Part shown: piece after piece, positions 17,482 through 27,049 of the stretch | Numbering within the stretch: the stretch's first letter is position 1 | How the letters are laid out: every line of letters starts with the position of its first letter | DNA from: Legionella septentrionalis | Lineage (GTDB): Bacteria > Pseudomonadota > Gammaproteobacteria > Legionellales > Legionellaceae | Assembly (NCBI RefSeq): GCF_003989745.1 | Contig: NZ_RZGS01000006.1 | Coordinates: 25,698 to 89,697, forward strand | Direction: 5' to 3' | Length of the DNA stretch: 64,000 nucleotides | Notes under the pieces: model-generated | Told to the model about the DNA's origin: nothing | Databases searched by the model: none | What the model saw: the letters and a program-made list of their open reading frames with translations, nothing else | Program-made: the position numbers and the translations under genes

Positions 17482-18837
17482 ATGCGAGCGGAAATTTTTT
17501 ATCAAACCAGAATGGAAGGCGCTTTACCACTTGTGTTGCTGGGTAAAGACGACATGCACGAATTAACTAACCCCTATGATCGTAATTGTTTGGCATCTCA
17601 ACAGTTTCAGGGCCGGTATGGTGATGTTGGTATCGTGGGTGATGAAAAAGGAAACACCGTAAAAATTTATATTGGGGCCGGCGAAGGAGCAGAGGCACAA
17701 GCGGTGGCGCATGCCTTAAACCGTTTGCCCGCGGGCCATTATTTTTTTGAACAACCCTTGTCATTGTCTTCGCAAGTCATATGGTCTTTGGGGCAATATT
17801 ATTTTGATCGCTACAAAAGAAAAGAGCATTCTCCCAAAATTTTATCTGTTGCAGCGCATGATTTCGCGGAAATATTGGCGCAAGCCGATGCAATTTTTTT
17901 AATCCGGGATTTGATTAACACGCCAGCTAATGATATGGGGCCTGCCGAGCTTGCGGATGTGGTATCCCAACTGGCTAAGACGCATGGGGCTGAATTTAAA
18001 CAATGGATAGGGGAAGAATTATTGCACCATAACTTTCCTGCCATCCATGCGGTCGGGAGAGCGGCGGCTGCCGAACCTCGTTTACTGTCTTTAATTTGGG
18101 GGAATCCTGAACACCCGAAGGTCACCTTGGTTGGGAAGGGGGTATGCTTTGATACAGGCGGATTGGATATCAAGCCGTGCAATTTTATGCGGCTGATGAA
18201 AAAAGACATGGGTGGAGCTGCTCAAGTCATCGGTTTGGCGCAATGGATTATGGCCAAGCGCTTACCCATCCGTTTGCACGTCTTGATTCCTGCAGTCGAA
18301 AATGCCGTATCCGGCAATGCCTACCGTCCCGGGGACATATTGACCATGCGCAATGGTTTGCGGGTTGAAATTGACAATACAGATGCTGAGGGCCGGTTGG
18401 TGTTGGCTGATGCACTGGTCAAAGCATGCGAAGAAAAGCCTGAATTAATCATTGATTATTCAACATTAACAGGAGCTGCCCGCACGGCCGTAGGCACTGA
18501 AATTTCGGCCATGTTTTCCAATGATGATGCAATGGCGCAAGCTTTATGCGAAGCTGCAAATGAAACCAATGATTATATATGGCGGATGCCCTTACATTCC
18601 GGTTATAAAGACTTGCTGGAATCAAGCATTGCCGATTTGGTAAATTGCAGCGGCTCTCCTTACGCAGGTGCAATTACTGCCGCATTGTTTTTACAATATT
18701 TTATTAGCGACAACATCCCTTGGGTGCATTTCGACATCATGGCCTGGAACGTTGGCAATAAGCCGGGTAAACCCGAAGGGGGCGAGGCCATGGGCGTACA
18801 AGCTGTAGGCCAGTACCTATTTCGGCGCTATGGTTAA
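17482..18837 (+). CDS. M17-family leucyl aminopeptidase-like protein, 451 aa
   Basis: Cytosolic two-metal aminopeptidase family. Metal-binding and catalytic motifs are intact: VTLVGKGVCFDTGGLDIKP, MKKDMGGAAQV and the family signature [14 protein letters not shown]. The N-terminal half is shorter than and unlike that of PepA, so this is a separate M17 branch. The ATG at 17482 follows AAGGAG and starts two bases after the murJ stop. It ends opposite holC-pepA, so two M17 paralogues face each other within 3.3 kb. Specificity cannot be read from sequence. Confidence 0.9.
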   Translation: MRAEIFYQTRMEGALPLVLLGKDDMHELTNPYDRNCLASQQFQGRYGDVGIVGDEKGNTVKIYIGAGEGAEAQAVAHALNRLPAGHYFFEQPLSLSSQVIWSLGQYYFDRYKRKEHSPKILSVAAHDFAEILAQADAIFLIRDLINTPANDMGPAELADVVSQLAKTHGAEFKQWIGEELLHHNFPAIHAVGRAAAAEPRLLSLIWGNPEHPKVTLVGKGVCFDTGGLDIKPCNFMRLMKKDMGGAAQVIGLAQWIMAKRLPIRLHVLIPAVENAVSGNAYRPGDILTMRNGLRVEIDNTDAEGRLVLADALVKACEEKPELIIDYSTLTGAARTAVGTEISAMFSNDDAMAQALCEAANETNDYIWRMPLHSGYKDLLESSIADLVNCSGSPYAGAITAALFLQYFISDNIPWVHFDIMAWNVGNKPGKPEGGEAMGVQAVGQYLFRRYG

Positions 18838-18844
18838 CTAGCCA

Positions 18845-19291
18845 TCACGCACGCATGGTTTCAATGGTGTGCGTGTGTAACTCACAGCCATGCTTGCGGT
18901 ATTCCCGGTAATGTTCGCGGCTGATTTCCTTTGCCGCATCATTTGGTGTAACAATTTCCATAATGCGGCGAAATCTCGTGAAAAACGGCGGAATGATGGA
19001 AGACATATTAAGAAGAATATCGCTAAATCCTCTTGGCTCGGTGCTGTATCCTATCTGGATAGGTGGAGGTGGCTCCGGGCCTTCACCCTGTAAATTGTGA
19101 GGGATGAAACTGTCTTCCTTATAAGTCCATAGCAATTCATCGATTAATTCGGCGTCTTCTTTTTTATTGCAAAAAACAAATACTTGATGGCCACGGGTGT
19201 AAGCTTTTTCCAGCAAGCGGCAGGCAGTTAGCCATTCATTTTGCTGGTATTCGTGAGCTAATAAATAAAAATCAATGCGAATAGGCGACAT
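18845..19291 (-). CDS. holC: DNA polymerase III chi subunit, 148 aa
   Basis: Links the clamp-loader psi subunit to single-strand binding protein at the replication fork. The N-terminal pattern [20 protein letters not shown], then [16 protein letters not shown] and LDELLW-type [17 protein letters not shown], are typical; length is normal. The start overlaps the end of pepA by 20 bases, and pepA-holC is a conserved pair in gammaproteobacteria. valS, the usual third gene, is not present here. Confidence 0.9.
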   Translation of the reverse strand: MSPIRIDFYLLAHEYQQNEWLTACRLLEKAYTRGHQVFVFCNKKEDAELIDELLWTYKEDSFIPHNLQGEGPEPPPPIQIGYSTEPRGFSDILLNMSSIIPPFFTRFRRIMEIVTPNDAAKEISREHYREYRKHGCELHTHTIETMRA

Positions 19292-20717
19292 GTTCTAATA
19301 ACCGTATGAGTAGAGAAACAGGGCGTCCAGTGGCGTTGCGTTTTTTACCCGAAATCCATGCCGTGCCTGCAATATCCATATGCACCCAGCGAAAATTTTC
19401 AGCGAATCTTGCAAGAAAGCAGGCGGCTGTAATACTGCTGCCAGCCCGGTCCGTTGCATTGACCATATCCGCAACTGGACTTTCCAATGCTTCCTGATAG
19501 GCATCGTCTAACGGCAAGCGCCAAGCCTTATCACCGCTTCGTGCAGCTGCAGATAAAATAAGTTCTGCAAGTTCTTCGTCTTTGGTCATGAAGCCCGTCA
19601 TTAAATAACCAAGCGCAATGACCATGGCTCCGGTCAGCGTGGCAATGTCAATCACGAATTTTGGCTTAAACCGTTCAGCATAAGTGAGCGCATCAGCCAA
19701 AACCAGCCTGCCTTCGGCATCGGTGTTGATGATTTCGATGGTTTGTCCCGACATGCTTTTTACCACATCACCTGGCCTCATCGCACTGCCACTGGGCATA
19801 TTTTCAGCACAAGCCATTAAGCCGATTACATTTATGGGCAGTTTGAGCAGTGCACAAGCTTTTAATGTACCCAACACCGTCGCAGCACCGGCCATGTCAT
19901 ATTTCATTTCCGTCATGGCATCGGCTGGTTTCAGGGAAAGCCCGCCTGAATCAAACGTGATGCCTTTGCCAACGAGCACGACAGGAGCACCTTCACCGTT
20001 CTTATAACTCATTTCAATCAGTTTAGGGGGTTCCTGACTGCCCTGGGCGACAGCGAGTAAGGCGCCCATACCCAATTGTTCCATATCCGTACGGTTCAAA
20101 ACTTTGGTTTGCAATTCCGGATGTTCCTCTGCGAGTGCCTGAGCTTGCTCGGCAAGAAAGGAAGGCGTACAAATGTTAGCCGGTAAATTGGCCAGGGTGC
20201 GGGTCAAACGAAGGCTTTGAGCCAATGCTTCGGCCTTGTATAAGCACGTTGCTTGTGCATTTGGGATGAAAAAAGAAAGGGATTTCAGTCGGTGGGGTTT
20301 GTTGTTTTTACTTTTAAAATCCAGAAACTGATAAGCTTGTGCATCAAATTGCAAGATCATGTGTTGCATCTGCCAGTCGGCATCGCGTGTTTCTAATTGC
20401 GGCAGGCAAATGGTCGCTGTCTCGACACGCTGTTTTAATAAGGTGGAAACTATATTTTCAATGCATTTGTTTAAGGCTTCGATGCTAAATTTTTCTCGCG
20501 CACCACAATGGATAAGTAGCAAGCTTGCGCCGTAACAATCTTCTTGCCAAACTGCATCGCCGGGCTCTGATAATTTATTTGTTAATTTCTGGAAAAGAGC
20601 TTGCTGTTCTTTAGGAAAATTACTGGTGAAAGGAGGCAGGGATAGATCGTTTAGAATACCTAAAACCAAGCATTCGCTGGTATGTAAGCTTGGCGCAGCA
20701 ACCATTTTATATTCCAT
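19272..20717 (-). CDS. pepA: Leucyl aminopeptidase PepA, 481 aa
   Basis: Cytosolic M17 peptidase that removes N-terminal residues, with two divalent metals. Motifs are [34 protein letters not shown] and [20 protein letters not shown], all intact. In E. coli PepA also binds DNA; nothing here tests that. Length matches the family (about 480-500 aa). The ATG at 20717 has only a weak ribosome site, and an ATG five codons in is an alternative. It is co-transcribed with holC and divergent from lptF. Confidence 0.95.
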   Translation of the reverse strand: MEYKMVAAPSLHTSECLVLGILNDLSLPPFTSNFPKEQQALFQKLTNKLSEPGDAVWQEDCYGASLLLIHCGAREKFSIEALNKCIENIVSTLLKQRVETATICLPQLETRDADWQMQHMILQFDAQAYQFLDFKSKNNKPHRLKSLSFFIPNAQATCLYKAEALAQSLRLTRTLANLPANICTPSFLAEQAQALAEEHPELQTKVLNRTDMEQLGMGALLAVAQGSQEPPKLIEMSYKNGEGAPVVLVGKGITFDSGGLSLKPADAMTEMKYDMAGAATVLGTLKACALLKLPINVIGLMACAENMPSGSAMRPGDVVKSMSGQTIEIINTDAEGRLVLADALTYAERFKPKFVIDIATLTGAMVIALGYLMTGFMTKDEELAELILSAAARSGDKAWRLPLDDAYQEALESPVADMVNATDRAGSSITAACFLARFAENFRWVHMDIAGTAWISGKKRNATGRPVSLLIRLLEHVAYSH

Positions 20718-20948
20718 ATGAGTATCCCATGCAATAAAAAATTGCTAGTTTACTTAGGTTTGCTTGAGTTGGCTACTCGAATCTAGGTCAGGTATAGTCT
20801 TAACGTTAATTAAGTATTCATGATGGATTTATAAAAGTTTCTTAAGGCCAATTATTACTATGGAATTGCCTCGGTAAATAATAAAGCGAGCATACTTTTT
20901 AAGTGGCAAAGCACTTGTTAACCGATATCCCCAATCGGGTTTTTAGTA

Positions 20949-20954
20949 TATAAT
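20949..20954 (+). promoter_or_regulatory. -10 box of the lptFG promoter
   Basis: A perfect TATAAT lies 54 bases before the lptF GTG in the 290-base divergent gap with pepA. No convincing -35 lies at the right distance. A second candidate (TTGGCT-N18-TATAGT, 20769-20798) is further upstream. Confidence 0.4.
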
Positions 20955-21007
20955 TTGGCGTTATTGTTAGCTAATTACTCTATTCTTTCAAAAGAGGTGG
21001 AAAACCG

Positions 21008-22087
21008 GTGCTCATTTTTCGCTATTTAGCCAAAGAAGTATTTGTAACCTTGGCAGGTTTGACGACCATCTTATTGCTGATTTTTATGAGTAATCAATTC
21101 ATGCGTTATTTGACCCGCGCAGCCAGTGGCCAAATTCCCGCTATGTTCATCATGAAACTCATGATGCTCGAATTACCCAATCTCATGGGTTTATTACTGC
21201 CTCTTGGCTTTTATGTAGCACTTTTAGTAGCTTACGGGCGTCTCTATGCGGAAAGCGAAATGACCGTATTGCAAGCTTGCGGTTATGGACCCAACCAGCT
21301 TTTGAAGCATAGCCTCATCATGGCGACGGTAGTGGCCGTCCTGGTATTAATCATTATGATCTGGGCAAGTCCTGTGATAGCAATCGAGCGCGCCAAACTG
21401 CTGCGTACGTCCGGGATACAAACGTTAATTAAGACTATTGTTCCAGGGCGCTTTCGTGAGCTGCCGGGCGGGCGGCAGGTTTTTTATGTGGAGGAAATGA
21501 ATCCGGCGCATACAGTAGCGAAAAATGTATTTTTGGCAAAACTTGGGGAAAAAGACGGTAAGCAACAATGGAATATATTGTGGGCGGATAAAGCATTTGC
21601 CAAAACCGATGCGCAAACTTTTGAAGATTACGTCGTTTTTGAAGAAGGTAAAGCATATCAAGGAATTCCCGGCAGCGCAGATTATGAAATCGCGGAATTT
21701 GGTAACTACGAAGCGCGGCTCCCACACCCTGTCGTAGCTTTAAAAAACGATATACGCACATCGGATACGGCAAGCCTTCTTCCTCTGAACAACCCTGATA
21801 CGCGTAAGGCGGCGGAATTGCAATGGCGACTTGCGGTGCCTTTGATGGTGTTGACCTTAACTCTGGTGGCAGTGCCTTTAAGCCGAGTTAATCCACGTGC
21901 TGGCAAATTTGCAAAATTATTGCCTGCAATCGTGCTCTATATCATTTATGCAAATTTTATATTCGTGGCACGTGATTGGCTTATTGTAGGAAAAATTCCA
22001 GTATGGTTAGGGATGTGGTGGCTGCATTTGGCAGTAGCTTTGCTGGGATTGTTCTTAATTTGGCGCAATCAGGTGAAATTAGCATGA
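21008..22087 (+). CDS. lptF: LPS export permease LptF, 359 aa, GTG start
   Basis: With LptG it forms the inner-membrane half of the LptB2FG transporter that extracts LPS for delivery to the outer membrane. Features are the N-terminal IFRYLAKEVFVTLAGLT, three N-terminal membrane helices, a periplasmic beta-jellyroll domain (about 135-260) and three C-terminal helices (ALLLPL-type VPLSRVNPRAGKF). The GTG is supported by GAGGTGG 7 bases upstream. It overlaps lptG by four bases (ATGA). Confidence 0.95.
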   Translation: MLIFRYLAKEVFVTLAGLTTILLLIFMSNQFMRYLTRAASGQIPAMFIMKLMMLELPNLMGLLLPLGFYVALLVAYGRLYAESEMTVLQACGYGPNQLLKHSLIMATVVAVLVLIIMIWASPVIAIERAKLLRTSGIQTLIKTIVPGRFRELPGGRQVFYVEEMNPAHTVAKNVFLAKLGEKDGKQQWNILWADKAFAKTDAQTFEDYVVFEEGKAYQGIPGSADYEIAEFGNYEARLPHPVVALKNDIRTSDTASLLPLNNPDTRKAAELQWRLAVPLMVLTLTLVAVPLSRVNPRAGKFAKLLPAIVLYIIYANFIFVARDWLIVGKIPVWLGMWWLHLAVALLGLFLIWRNQVKLA

Positions 22088-23154
22088 AGATGAATTTATT
22101 AGATCGCTACATCGCCAAAACTGTCATGGCATCGATTGCTTTGATTACGCTGATGCTGGCAGGCTTGCAAGTTTTTATATTATTTGTGAACCAGTTAGAT
22201 GATTTGGGCAAAGTAAATTATGGCATCGTGGAGGCTGCTGTTTTTATTTTGCTGCAAATGCCTTATCAGGTTTATTTGTTTTTTCCCATGGCAAGCCTTT
22301 TGGGTAGTTTAATTGGCTTGGGAATTCTTGCCAACCATCGCGAACTGGTGGTGATGAGAGCGGCCGGAATGTCCGTATGGCAAGTGACCGTGGCGGTGTT
22401 AAAAGCAGCTTTGATTACCATTGTTCTGGTCACACTTTTGGGGGAAACTTTAGTCCCAAAATTGGCTGCCCTGGCAGCTGATAAAAAACTGCAAGCCATG
22501 AGTGAGGGGCAAGCGACGCGTACAGCCAAGGGAATATGGTTGCGTAATCAAAATGATTTTATCAGCATAGGTTCGGTTTCCAAGGATAATACTTTGCATG
22601 ATGTGTCACAATTCCGTTTTGACGACACCCATCATATGCAATTGGCGCGCAAGATTGAAAAAGTGGTTTATCAAAATGGTGCCTGGATAGCTTCCAACGT
22701 AGCAGAATCCATTATTGGAGGAGACAATACCAAAGCTTCTCAGTATCAGGAAATGAACTGGGATGTGCCGCTAAACCCCAAGATTTTACAAATCAGCGGC
22801 AATGAGCCGGATGAAATGACCCTGCCTGAACTAAACCGCTATTTACGCGTGCAAAAAAAGAATCATCAAACTGCTTTGAATTACCAGTTGGCTTATTGGC
22901 AGCGTTTGTTGCAGCCATTTACCACGGTGGTTATGATGGTATTGGCCATCCCTTTTATATTTGGTCCCTTGCGCTCCTCTACCATGGGATCGAAACTCCT
23001 GGCAGGAGCGGTGATGGGATTCGGATTTCATATCGTCAACCGTATTTTTGGGCCTATAAGTCAAGTGTTTCAGTGGCCTGCTGAAATTGCCGCGTTTGCG
23101 CCCACCTTTTTGTTTGCCTTCCTGGGGATGTATTTGATGCGCCGGGTTCGATAA
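22084..23154 (+). CDS. lptG: LPS export permease LptG, 356 aa
   Basis: Partner of LptF in LPS extraction. The start MKMNLLDRYIAKTVM and the family segment PYQVYLFFPMASLLGSLIGL are typical. The permease topology is repeated: three helices, a periplasmic domain (about 125-270), three helices containing PFIFGPLRSSTMGSKL. The ATG at 22084 lies in the ATGA overlap with lptF, indicating translational coupling. The next gene begins three bases after its stop. Confidence 0.95.
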   Translation: MKMNLLDRYIAKTVMASIALITLMLAGLQVFILFVNQLDDLGKVNYGIVEAAVFILLQMPYQVYLFFPMASLLGSLIGLGILANHRELVVMRAAGMSVWQVTVAVLKAALITIVLVTLLGETLVPKLAALAADKKLQAMSEGQATRTAKGIWLRNQNDFISIGSVSKDNTLHDVSQFRFDDTHHMQLARKIEKVVYQNGAWIASNVAESIIGGDNTKASQYQEMNWDVPLNPKILQISGNEPDEMTLPELNRYLRVQKKNHQTALNYQLAYWQRLLQPFTTVVMMVLAIPFIFGPLRSSTMGSKLLAGAVMGFGFHIVNRIFGPISQVFQWPAEIAAFAPTFLFAFLGMYLMRRVR

Positions 23155-23156
23155 AG

Positions 23157-23915
23157 ATGTTTATCTGGAGGCATTTGTTTGAAGCGCTGCTTAATCCCTT
23201 TTTTCTGGTTATTTTCTTATTAACCGTTAGCTGGATATTATTTTTGCGCCAAGCTAATCGTCGCGCCGGCATATTATTGACTATTGCCTTGGCCAGCTTG
23301 TTATTGTTAAGTACAGGCATCATTCCTGAATTGTTAACGCGCAAGCTCGAAGATCAATACCCTGTCGTTACTAAAATAAATAAAGATATACATTGGATAG
23401 TGGTGCTGTCAGGAGGGCAGGCACAATTTGCCAAGGCTGATGTGGCAATCAACCAAATTTATACAGCAAGCTTACGTCGCCTCATTGAAGGGGTGCGATT
23501 ATACCGGCAGTTACCGCATGCCAAACTGTTATTATCAGGTGGCGAGTTTGCCGGGGAATTGGCAGAAGCGCAGCAATTGGATTTATTGGCAGCCTGGTTG
23601 CAAATTCCCGAAGACAACAGAGTGCTGGAAACTGCGTCCACCAATACGGCGTCGCAAGCTGAGAAAATTAGGCAATGGGTGCGGGATGAGCCTTTTTATT
23701 TGGTGACTTCGGCTCTCCATATGCCTAGAGCGATAGCGCTTTGCAGAAAACAGGGATTGCATCCGATTGCAGCACCCACGGATTTTACTTATTACTGGTA
23801 TGATGAACGCTGGGGAAAATATTATTTACCCAATCCGCATAATTTAGTTTATTTAAACCAAGCATGGCATGAAATAGCAGGGCGGCTTTGGGCATATCTT
23901 CACCATAAGTCTTAA
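23157..23915 (+). CDS. ElyC/SanA/YdcF-family (DUF218) membrane protein, 252 aa
   Basis: DUF218 proteins act in envelope biogenesis; ElyC affects undecaprenyl-phosphate carrier supply in E. coli. Two N-terminal membrane helices (about 10-60) anchor a periplasmic DUF218 domain with IVVLSGGQAQF, KLLLSGGEFAGELAEA, TASTNTASQAEKIRQW and YLVTSALHMPRAIALC. It starts three bases after lptG and is probably in that operon, which fits an envelope role. Which DUF218 member it matches cannot be decided from sequence. Its end overlaps the opposing small gene by four bases. Confidence 0.85.
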   Translation: MFIWRHLFEALLNPFFLVIFLLTVSWILFLRQANRRAGILLTIALASLLLLSTGIIPELLTRKLEDQYPVVTKINKDIHWIVVLSGGQAQFAKADVAINQIYTASLRRLIEGVRLYRQLPHAKLLLSGGEFAGELAEAQQLDLLAAWLQIPEDNRVLETASTNTASQAEKIRQWVRDEPFYLVTSALHMPRAIALCRKQGLHPIAAPTDFTYYWYDERWGKYYLPNPHNLVYLNQAWHEIAGRLWAYLHHKS

Positions 23916-24205
23916 GCCCCATCTTTATTTAGCCAGTCTGACAGTACGCTGATGATTTTGCGGGCTTGTTCTTCACTGGAAATGTTAAATTTTGATTTTT
24001 GCCAATACTGGTTATTGCGTTTTTGATAGCGCCGTATTGAATATTTAACAGGCCCGTATTCCTGTGCCGTTCGATCCCATTCTTGATAACGAAAAAGAAT
24101 GGTGGTCCATGCACCTTTCGATAATACGTATTTGTCCAATTCTTTTACTGTATCCATGCCATCTTCGTTGAACGCAATGGTTAAATCTTCAATGGTTTCA
24201 CTCAT
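23912..24205 (-). CDS. Small unknown protein, 97 aa
   Basis: No family recognised with confidence. Starting at the ATG at 24205 (MSETIEDLTIAFNEDG), preceded by GGAAAT, the protein is soluble, with an aromatic and basic centre (GAWTTILFRYQEWDR, KYSIRRYQKRNNQYW) and a C-terminal helix. The central beta-rich basic pattern might bind nucleic acid, but this is only an impression. A longer reading to 24283 has an unlikely hydrophobic leader. It stands alone on the minus strand. Confidence 0.65.
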   Translation of the reverse strand: MSETIEDLTIAFNEDGMDTVKELDKYVLSKGAWTTILFRYQEWDRTAQEYGPVKYSIRRYQKRNNQYWQKSKFNISSEEQARKIISVLSDWLNKDGA

Positions 24206-24308
24206 AAAATAATTTCCAAAAAAACGGAATGTTAGAAGTTGAAGTGTGCAGCTTACATGCAATTTCTCAAGAGAAATGCACAAAAGCTTATAATTTCAGC
24301 CTTCGGCG

Positions 24309-24881
24309 TTAATCAATGGATTGTAATTGGCCGTTCACAAATGTCAAGGTGAAGGGTTGTTGGAATTGATCAACTTGATAGACCCATACGTGCGGCGGTT
24401 CGTTGCTTGGGATAGGCTGATTAATAAACGTATTGTTTACCATATCTGGACTGCCGCAAGCATTATACACGGCGCTTTCATTGTCTCCGACATTTACATT
24501 GATGCCATCGCATACGGTCATGGCATTGGTATCTGAGCCATTAAGGCGGATCTCGCTGATTTTGTCGTTGATGATGTCCACTTCAAGGTTAATATTAGTG
24601 CCGCTTGGAAGCGACCATTGGTTGTAAATCGGATCAAGGCTTGGATAAATGCTGCCCTTATTGACCGTGGAATAAATCAATTGTTTTACGGGGACTTTTT
24701 GTGTCACAGGTCGATTGCTTTCTTCCTTGCTAAGCGGTTCGCCGCAAGCTGCAATCACTTCTGCTTCCGTCATGCCTACATTAATATATCCCTGATTTTG
24801 CGGGCAATAGAGAGATTGAACGGCACATGCATCGAATGGAAATAAAAAAATACCAAGCAAGCCAAGATGTTTTAATCTCAT
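24309..24881 (-). CDS. Secreted DUF2845-like protein, 190 aa
   Basis: The signal peptide MRLKHLGLLGIFLFPFDACA leads to a periplasmic protein with two copies of a Cys-containing pattern: LYCPQNQGYINVGMTEAEVIAACGEP and TVCDGINVNVGDNESAVYNACGSP. This resembles DUF2845, in which CxxG...G.t..eV..aCG.P recurs. The duplicated cysteines could form disulphides. Function unknown. It is a single gene with no evident operon partner. Confidence 0.7.
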   Translation of the reverse strand: MRLKHLGLLGIFLFPFDACAVQSLYCPQNQGYINVGMTEAEVIAACGEPLSKEESNRPVTQKVPVKQLIYSTVNKGSIYPSLDPIYNQWSLPSGTNINLEVDIINDKISEIRLNGSDTNAMTVCDGINVNVGDNESAVYNACGSPDMVNNTFINQPIPSNEPPHVWVYQVDQFQQPFTLTFVNGQLQSID

Positions 24882-24996
24882 TATCCTATCCCCGACATGA
24901 GCTGCTATTCTTATTATAGCTTCGTTTGCCTTATTTATGCGTCAGGTACAAGCAATTTCACTCCGGCACTTTCGCCTAAAAGATAACGAAGTGACG

Positions 24997-25572
24997 TCAT
25001 ATTAATGGCAAAGGTAACGATGCCTGAATGAATAAAACAATAACTTTTAAAATGATCATGATCACAATGGGGGAAAAATCAAATCCTGAAATGTTTGGAA
25101 TGATTCTGCGGCCAATGCTTAAAGCTGGCTGGGTAATCCGGTATAAAATATCCGCCAGGGGGTGCTTCCACATCGGGTTAACCCAACTCATAATCGCATA
25201 AGCAAGGATGGCATAAAACAGTAAATTGCAGGGTTGGATGATGAGATCAGCGAGTACATAAATGAGAATCCATAGCAAAGGCAATGCCATGCCTAAGAAC
25301 AATATATTGATTAAGGCAAATTTGATGATTTCTATAGCAATTAATACAATGATCGCCGGCCAATCGTAGCGACTGATCAGCGTTTTTACGGGAAATAACC
25401 CTGTTATGGGCTTTAACATGGGTTGCGAAAATTTATGCAGCAACTGACTCACGGGATTTAACGCACTGATGCGGAAGTAACGCAGCAAAATACGCAGCCA
25501 CAATAAAGAAATAAGTAGACCGAAAAAAAGGTGGAATAAAAAATAACCTACCGCAACTAAGCCACTGCCCAT
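24997..25572 (-). CDS. yggT: YggT-family membrane protein, 191 aa
   Basis: Inner-membrane protein with two YggT units, each a pair of helices, of uncertain role (linked in some studies to osmotic tolerance or membrane protein placement). The motif LNPVSQLLHKFSQPMLKPITGLFP in the first unit is matched by VNPMWKHPLADILYRITQPAL in the second. I start at the ATG at 25572 because GAGGT lies just upstream within the proC end. It follows proC by 7 bases, the conserved yggS-proC-yggT order. Confidence 0.9.
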   Translation of the reverse strand: MGSGLVAVGYFLFHLFFGLLISLLWLRILLRYFRISALNPVSQLLHKFSQPMLKPITGLFPVKTLISRYDWPAIIVLIAIEIIKFALINILFLGMALPLLWILIYVLADLIIQPCNLLFYAILAYAIMSWVNPMWKHPLADILYRITQPALSIGRRIIPNISGFDFSPIVIMIILKVIVLFIQASLPLPLI

Positions 25573-25579
25573 GGTAACC

Positions 25580-26371
25580 TCATGATTGTTCCAGTTCATT
25601 TGCACGTTTAAAAGCAGCTTGCATAGCCGTTTCAACGAGAGTATTTAAATTTTGTTGCATGAATATGTCAAGGGCTGCTGCAGTTGTCCCATTCGGTGAA
25701 GTCACTTGTTCCCTCAATTCAGCTAAAGGTTGTTTTTTTGCCAAAGACAAGCTTACTGCACCTGCAAACGTTTGTAATGTAAACGATTGGGCAGTTTCTG
25801 CAGGAAGCCCAAGACGAACCGCCGCCTGCATCATACTTTCCATAAACAGGAAGATATAGGCAGGACCGCTGCCTGACAGGGCAGTAAATGCATTCATCTG
25901 CTGCTCATCATCAACCCAGGCTGCTAATCCGATTTGCCGAAACAATTCTTCAGCCCATTTTTTTTGTAGAGGAGTCACTCGTGCATTGGCAATCATCGGA
26001 GTAGCGCTTTTAGCCACTGCAGCGGCAACATTCGGCATGGCGCGCACGATGGCCGGTTTGGTGGTTTTACACTGCTTATCGAACCAGGCCAAACTAAGTC
26101 CGGCAGCAATGGAGAGGATTAGGCAACTGGGTGAAAGATGTTCGTTAATTTCTGTTAAGACCGTTTTCATGAGGGCAGGTTTAACCGCCAAAATAAGCAC
26201 ATCAGCATCGCTTAAAAAAGCCAGATTACTGGGATCGGTTTTTATTTTTGCAGTGGACGTGTTTTGGGGCAGGGAAGGAGCGCTGGCCCGCAATTCATAA
26301 CTGCTGTTTCCTGCCAATCCTGCAGCAATAGCTTTCGCCATGTTGCCAAAACCAATAAAAGTTATTTTCAT
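25580..26371 (-). CDS. proC: Pyrroline-5-carboxylate reductase, 263 aa
   Basis: Last step of proline synthesis, NAD(P)H-dependent reduction of pyrroline-5-carboxylate. The N-terminal Rossmann motif is ITFIGFGNMAKAIAAGL, followed by ILAVKPALM, and the C-terminal family signature is in ALSGSGPAYIFLFMESM. Length is normal (about 265-275 aa). The start overlaps the yggS stop (ATGA). Confidence 0.96.
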   Translation of the reverse strand: MKITFIGFGNMAKAIAAGLAGNSSYELRASAPSLPQNTSTAKIKTDPSNLAFLSDADVLILAVKPALMKTVLTEINEHLSPSCLILSIAAGLSLAWFDKQCKTTKPAIVRAMPNVAAAVAKSATPMIANARVTPLQKKWAEELFRQIGLAAWVDDEQQMNAFTALSGSGPAYIFLFMESMMQAAVRLGLPAETAQSFTLQTFAGAVSLSLAKKQPLAELREQVTSPNGTTAAALDIFMQQNLNTLVETAMQAAFKRANELEQS

Positions 26372-27048
26372 CGCCGTTCACCGAATATTGCCCTGCCGAT
26401 GCGAACCAATGTGCTGCCGGCTTCAATGGCTGCACACAAATCATCGCTCATCCCCATGGAAAGGGTATCCAACTGCACATGCAATTGCTCATTCAACTCA
26501 TGCCGCAAGTGGGTTAAACGCATAAAACTTGCATATTGCTGCTCATGAGTTTGCAATGGTTTGGGTATCATCATCAGGCCGCGCAATGTCAAGCGCGGTA
26601 AGTTGAAAACTTGTGCAGCCAGGGTGTGGGCCATTTCCGGCTTGATACCGGATTTTTTCTCATCATCAAAGTTAACTTGCAGGCATATATTGAGCGGTGG
26701 CAGATGAGGAGGCCGCAAGTTGTTAAGTGCTTCTGCTATTTCATAGCGGCACAAGCTATGCACCCAGGAAAATTGGCTGGCTATCCCCTTGACCTTGTTG
26801 CTTTGTATAGGGCCAATGAAATGCCAGCTGATGGGTAGATGAGCTAATTGCTTAATCTTTAGTTGAGCTTCCTGTAAATAATTTTCGCCAAAATCCCTGA
26901 TGCCAGCAGTATAAGCTTCAGCAATTGCAGCAGTCGGATGGCTTTTACTGACAGCCAGTAATTTTACTGCACCTGGTTCTCTGTTGCCCGCCTGTTCTGC
27001 CTGATGGATGCAAGCTTTAATAATTTGTATACGCTCTGCAATCGTCAT
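26368..27048 (-). CDS. yggS: YggS/PROSC-family pyridoxal phosphate-binding protein, 226 aa
   Basis: Cytosolic PLP homeostasis protein with an alanine-racemase-type TIM barrel but no known catalysis. PLP lysine region VKLLAVSKSHPTAAI, then DFGENYLQEA, WHFIGPIQSNKV, and the phosphate-binding SMGMSDDLCAAIEAGST are all present. I start at the ATG at 27048 (MTIAERIQ), one base after the upstream transporter stop; a longer reading to 27078 overlaps that gene. Translational coupling to the transporter is likely. Confidence 0.93.
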   Translation of the reverse strand: MTIAERIQIIKACIHQAEQAGNREPGAVKLLAVSKSHPTAAIAEAYTAGIRDFGENYLQEAQLKIKQLAHLPISWHFIGPIQSNKVKGIASQFSWVHSLCRYEIAEALNNLRPPHLPPLNICLQVNFDDEKKSGIKPEMAHTLAAQVFNLPRLTLRGLMMIPKPLQTHEQQYASFMRLTHLRHELNEQLHVQLDTLSMGMSDDLCAAIEAGSTLVRIGRAIFGERR

Positions 27049-27049
27049 A

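Noticed and set aside
20761..20800. Possible tRNA-like stretch (CTCGAAT) between pepA and lptF
   Set aside because: No matching acceptor or anticodon arms could be folded around it.
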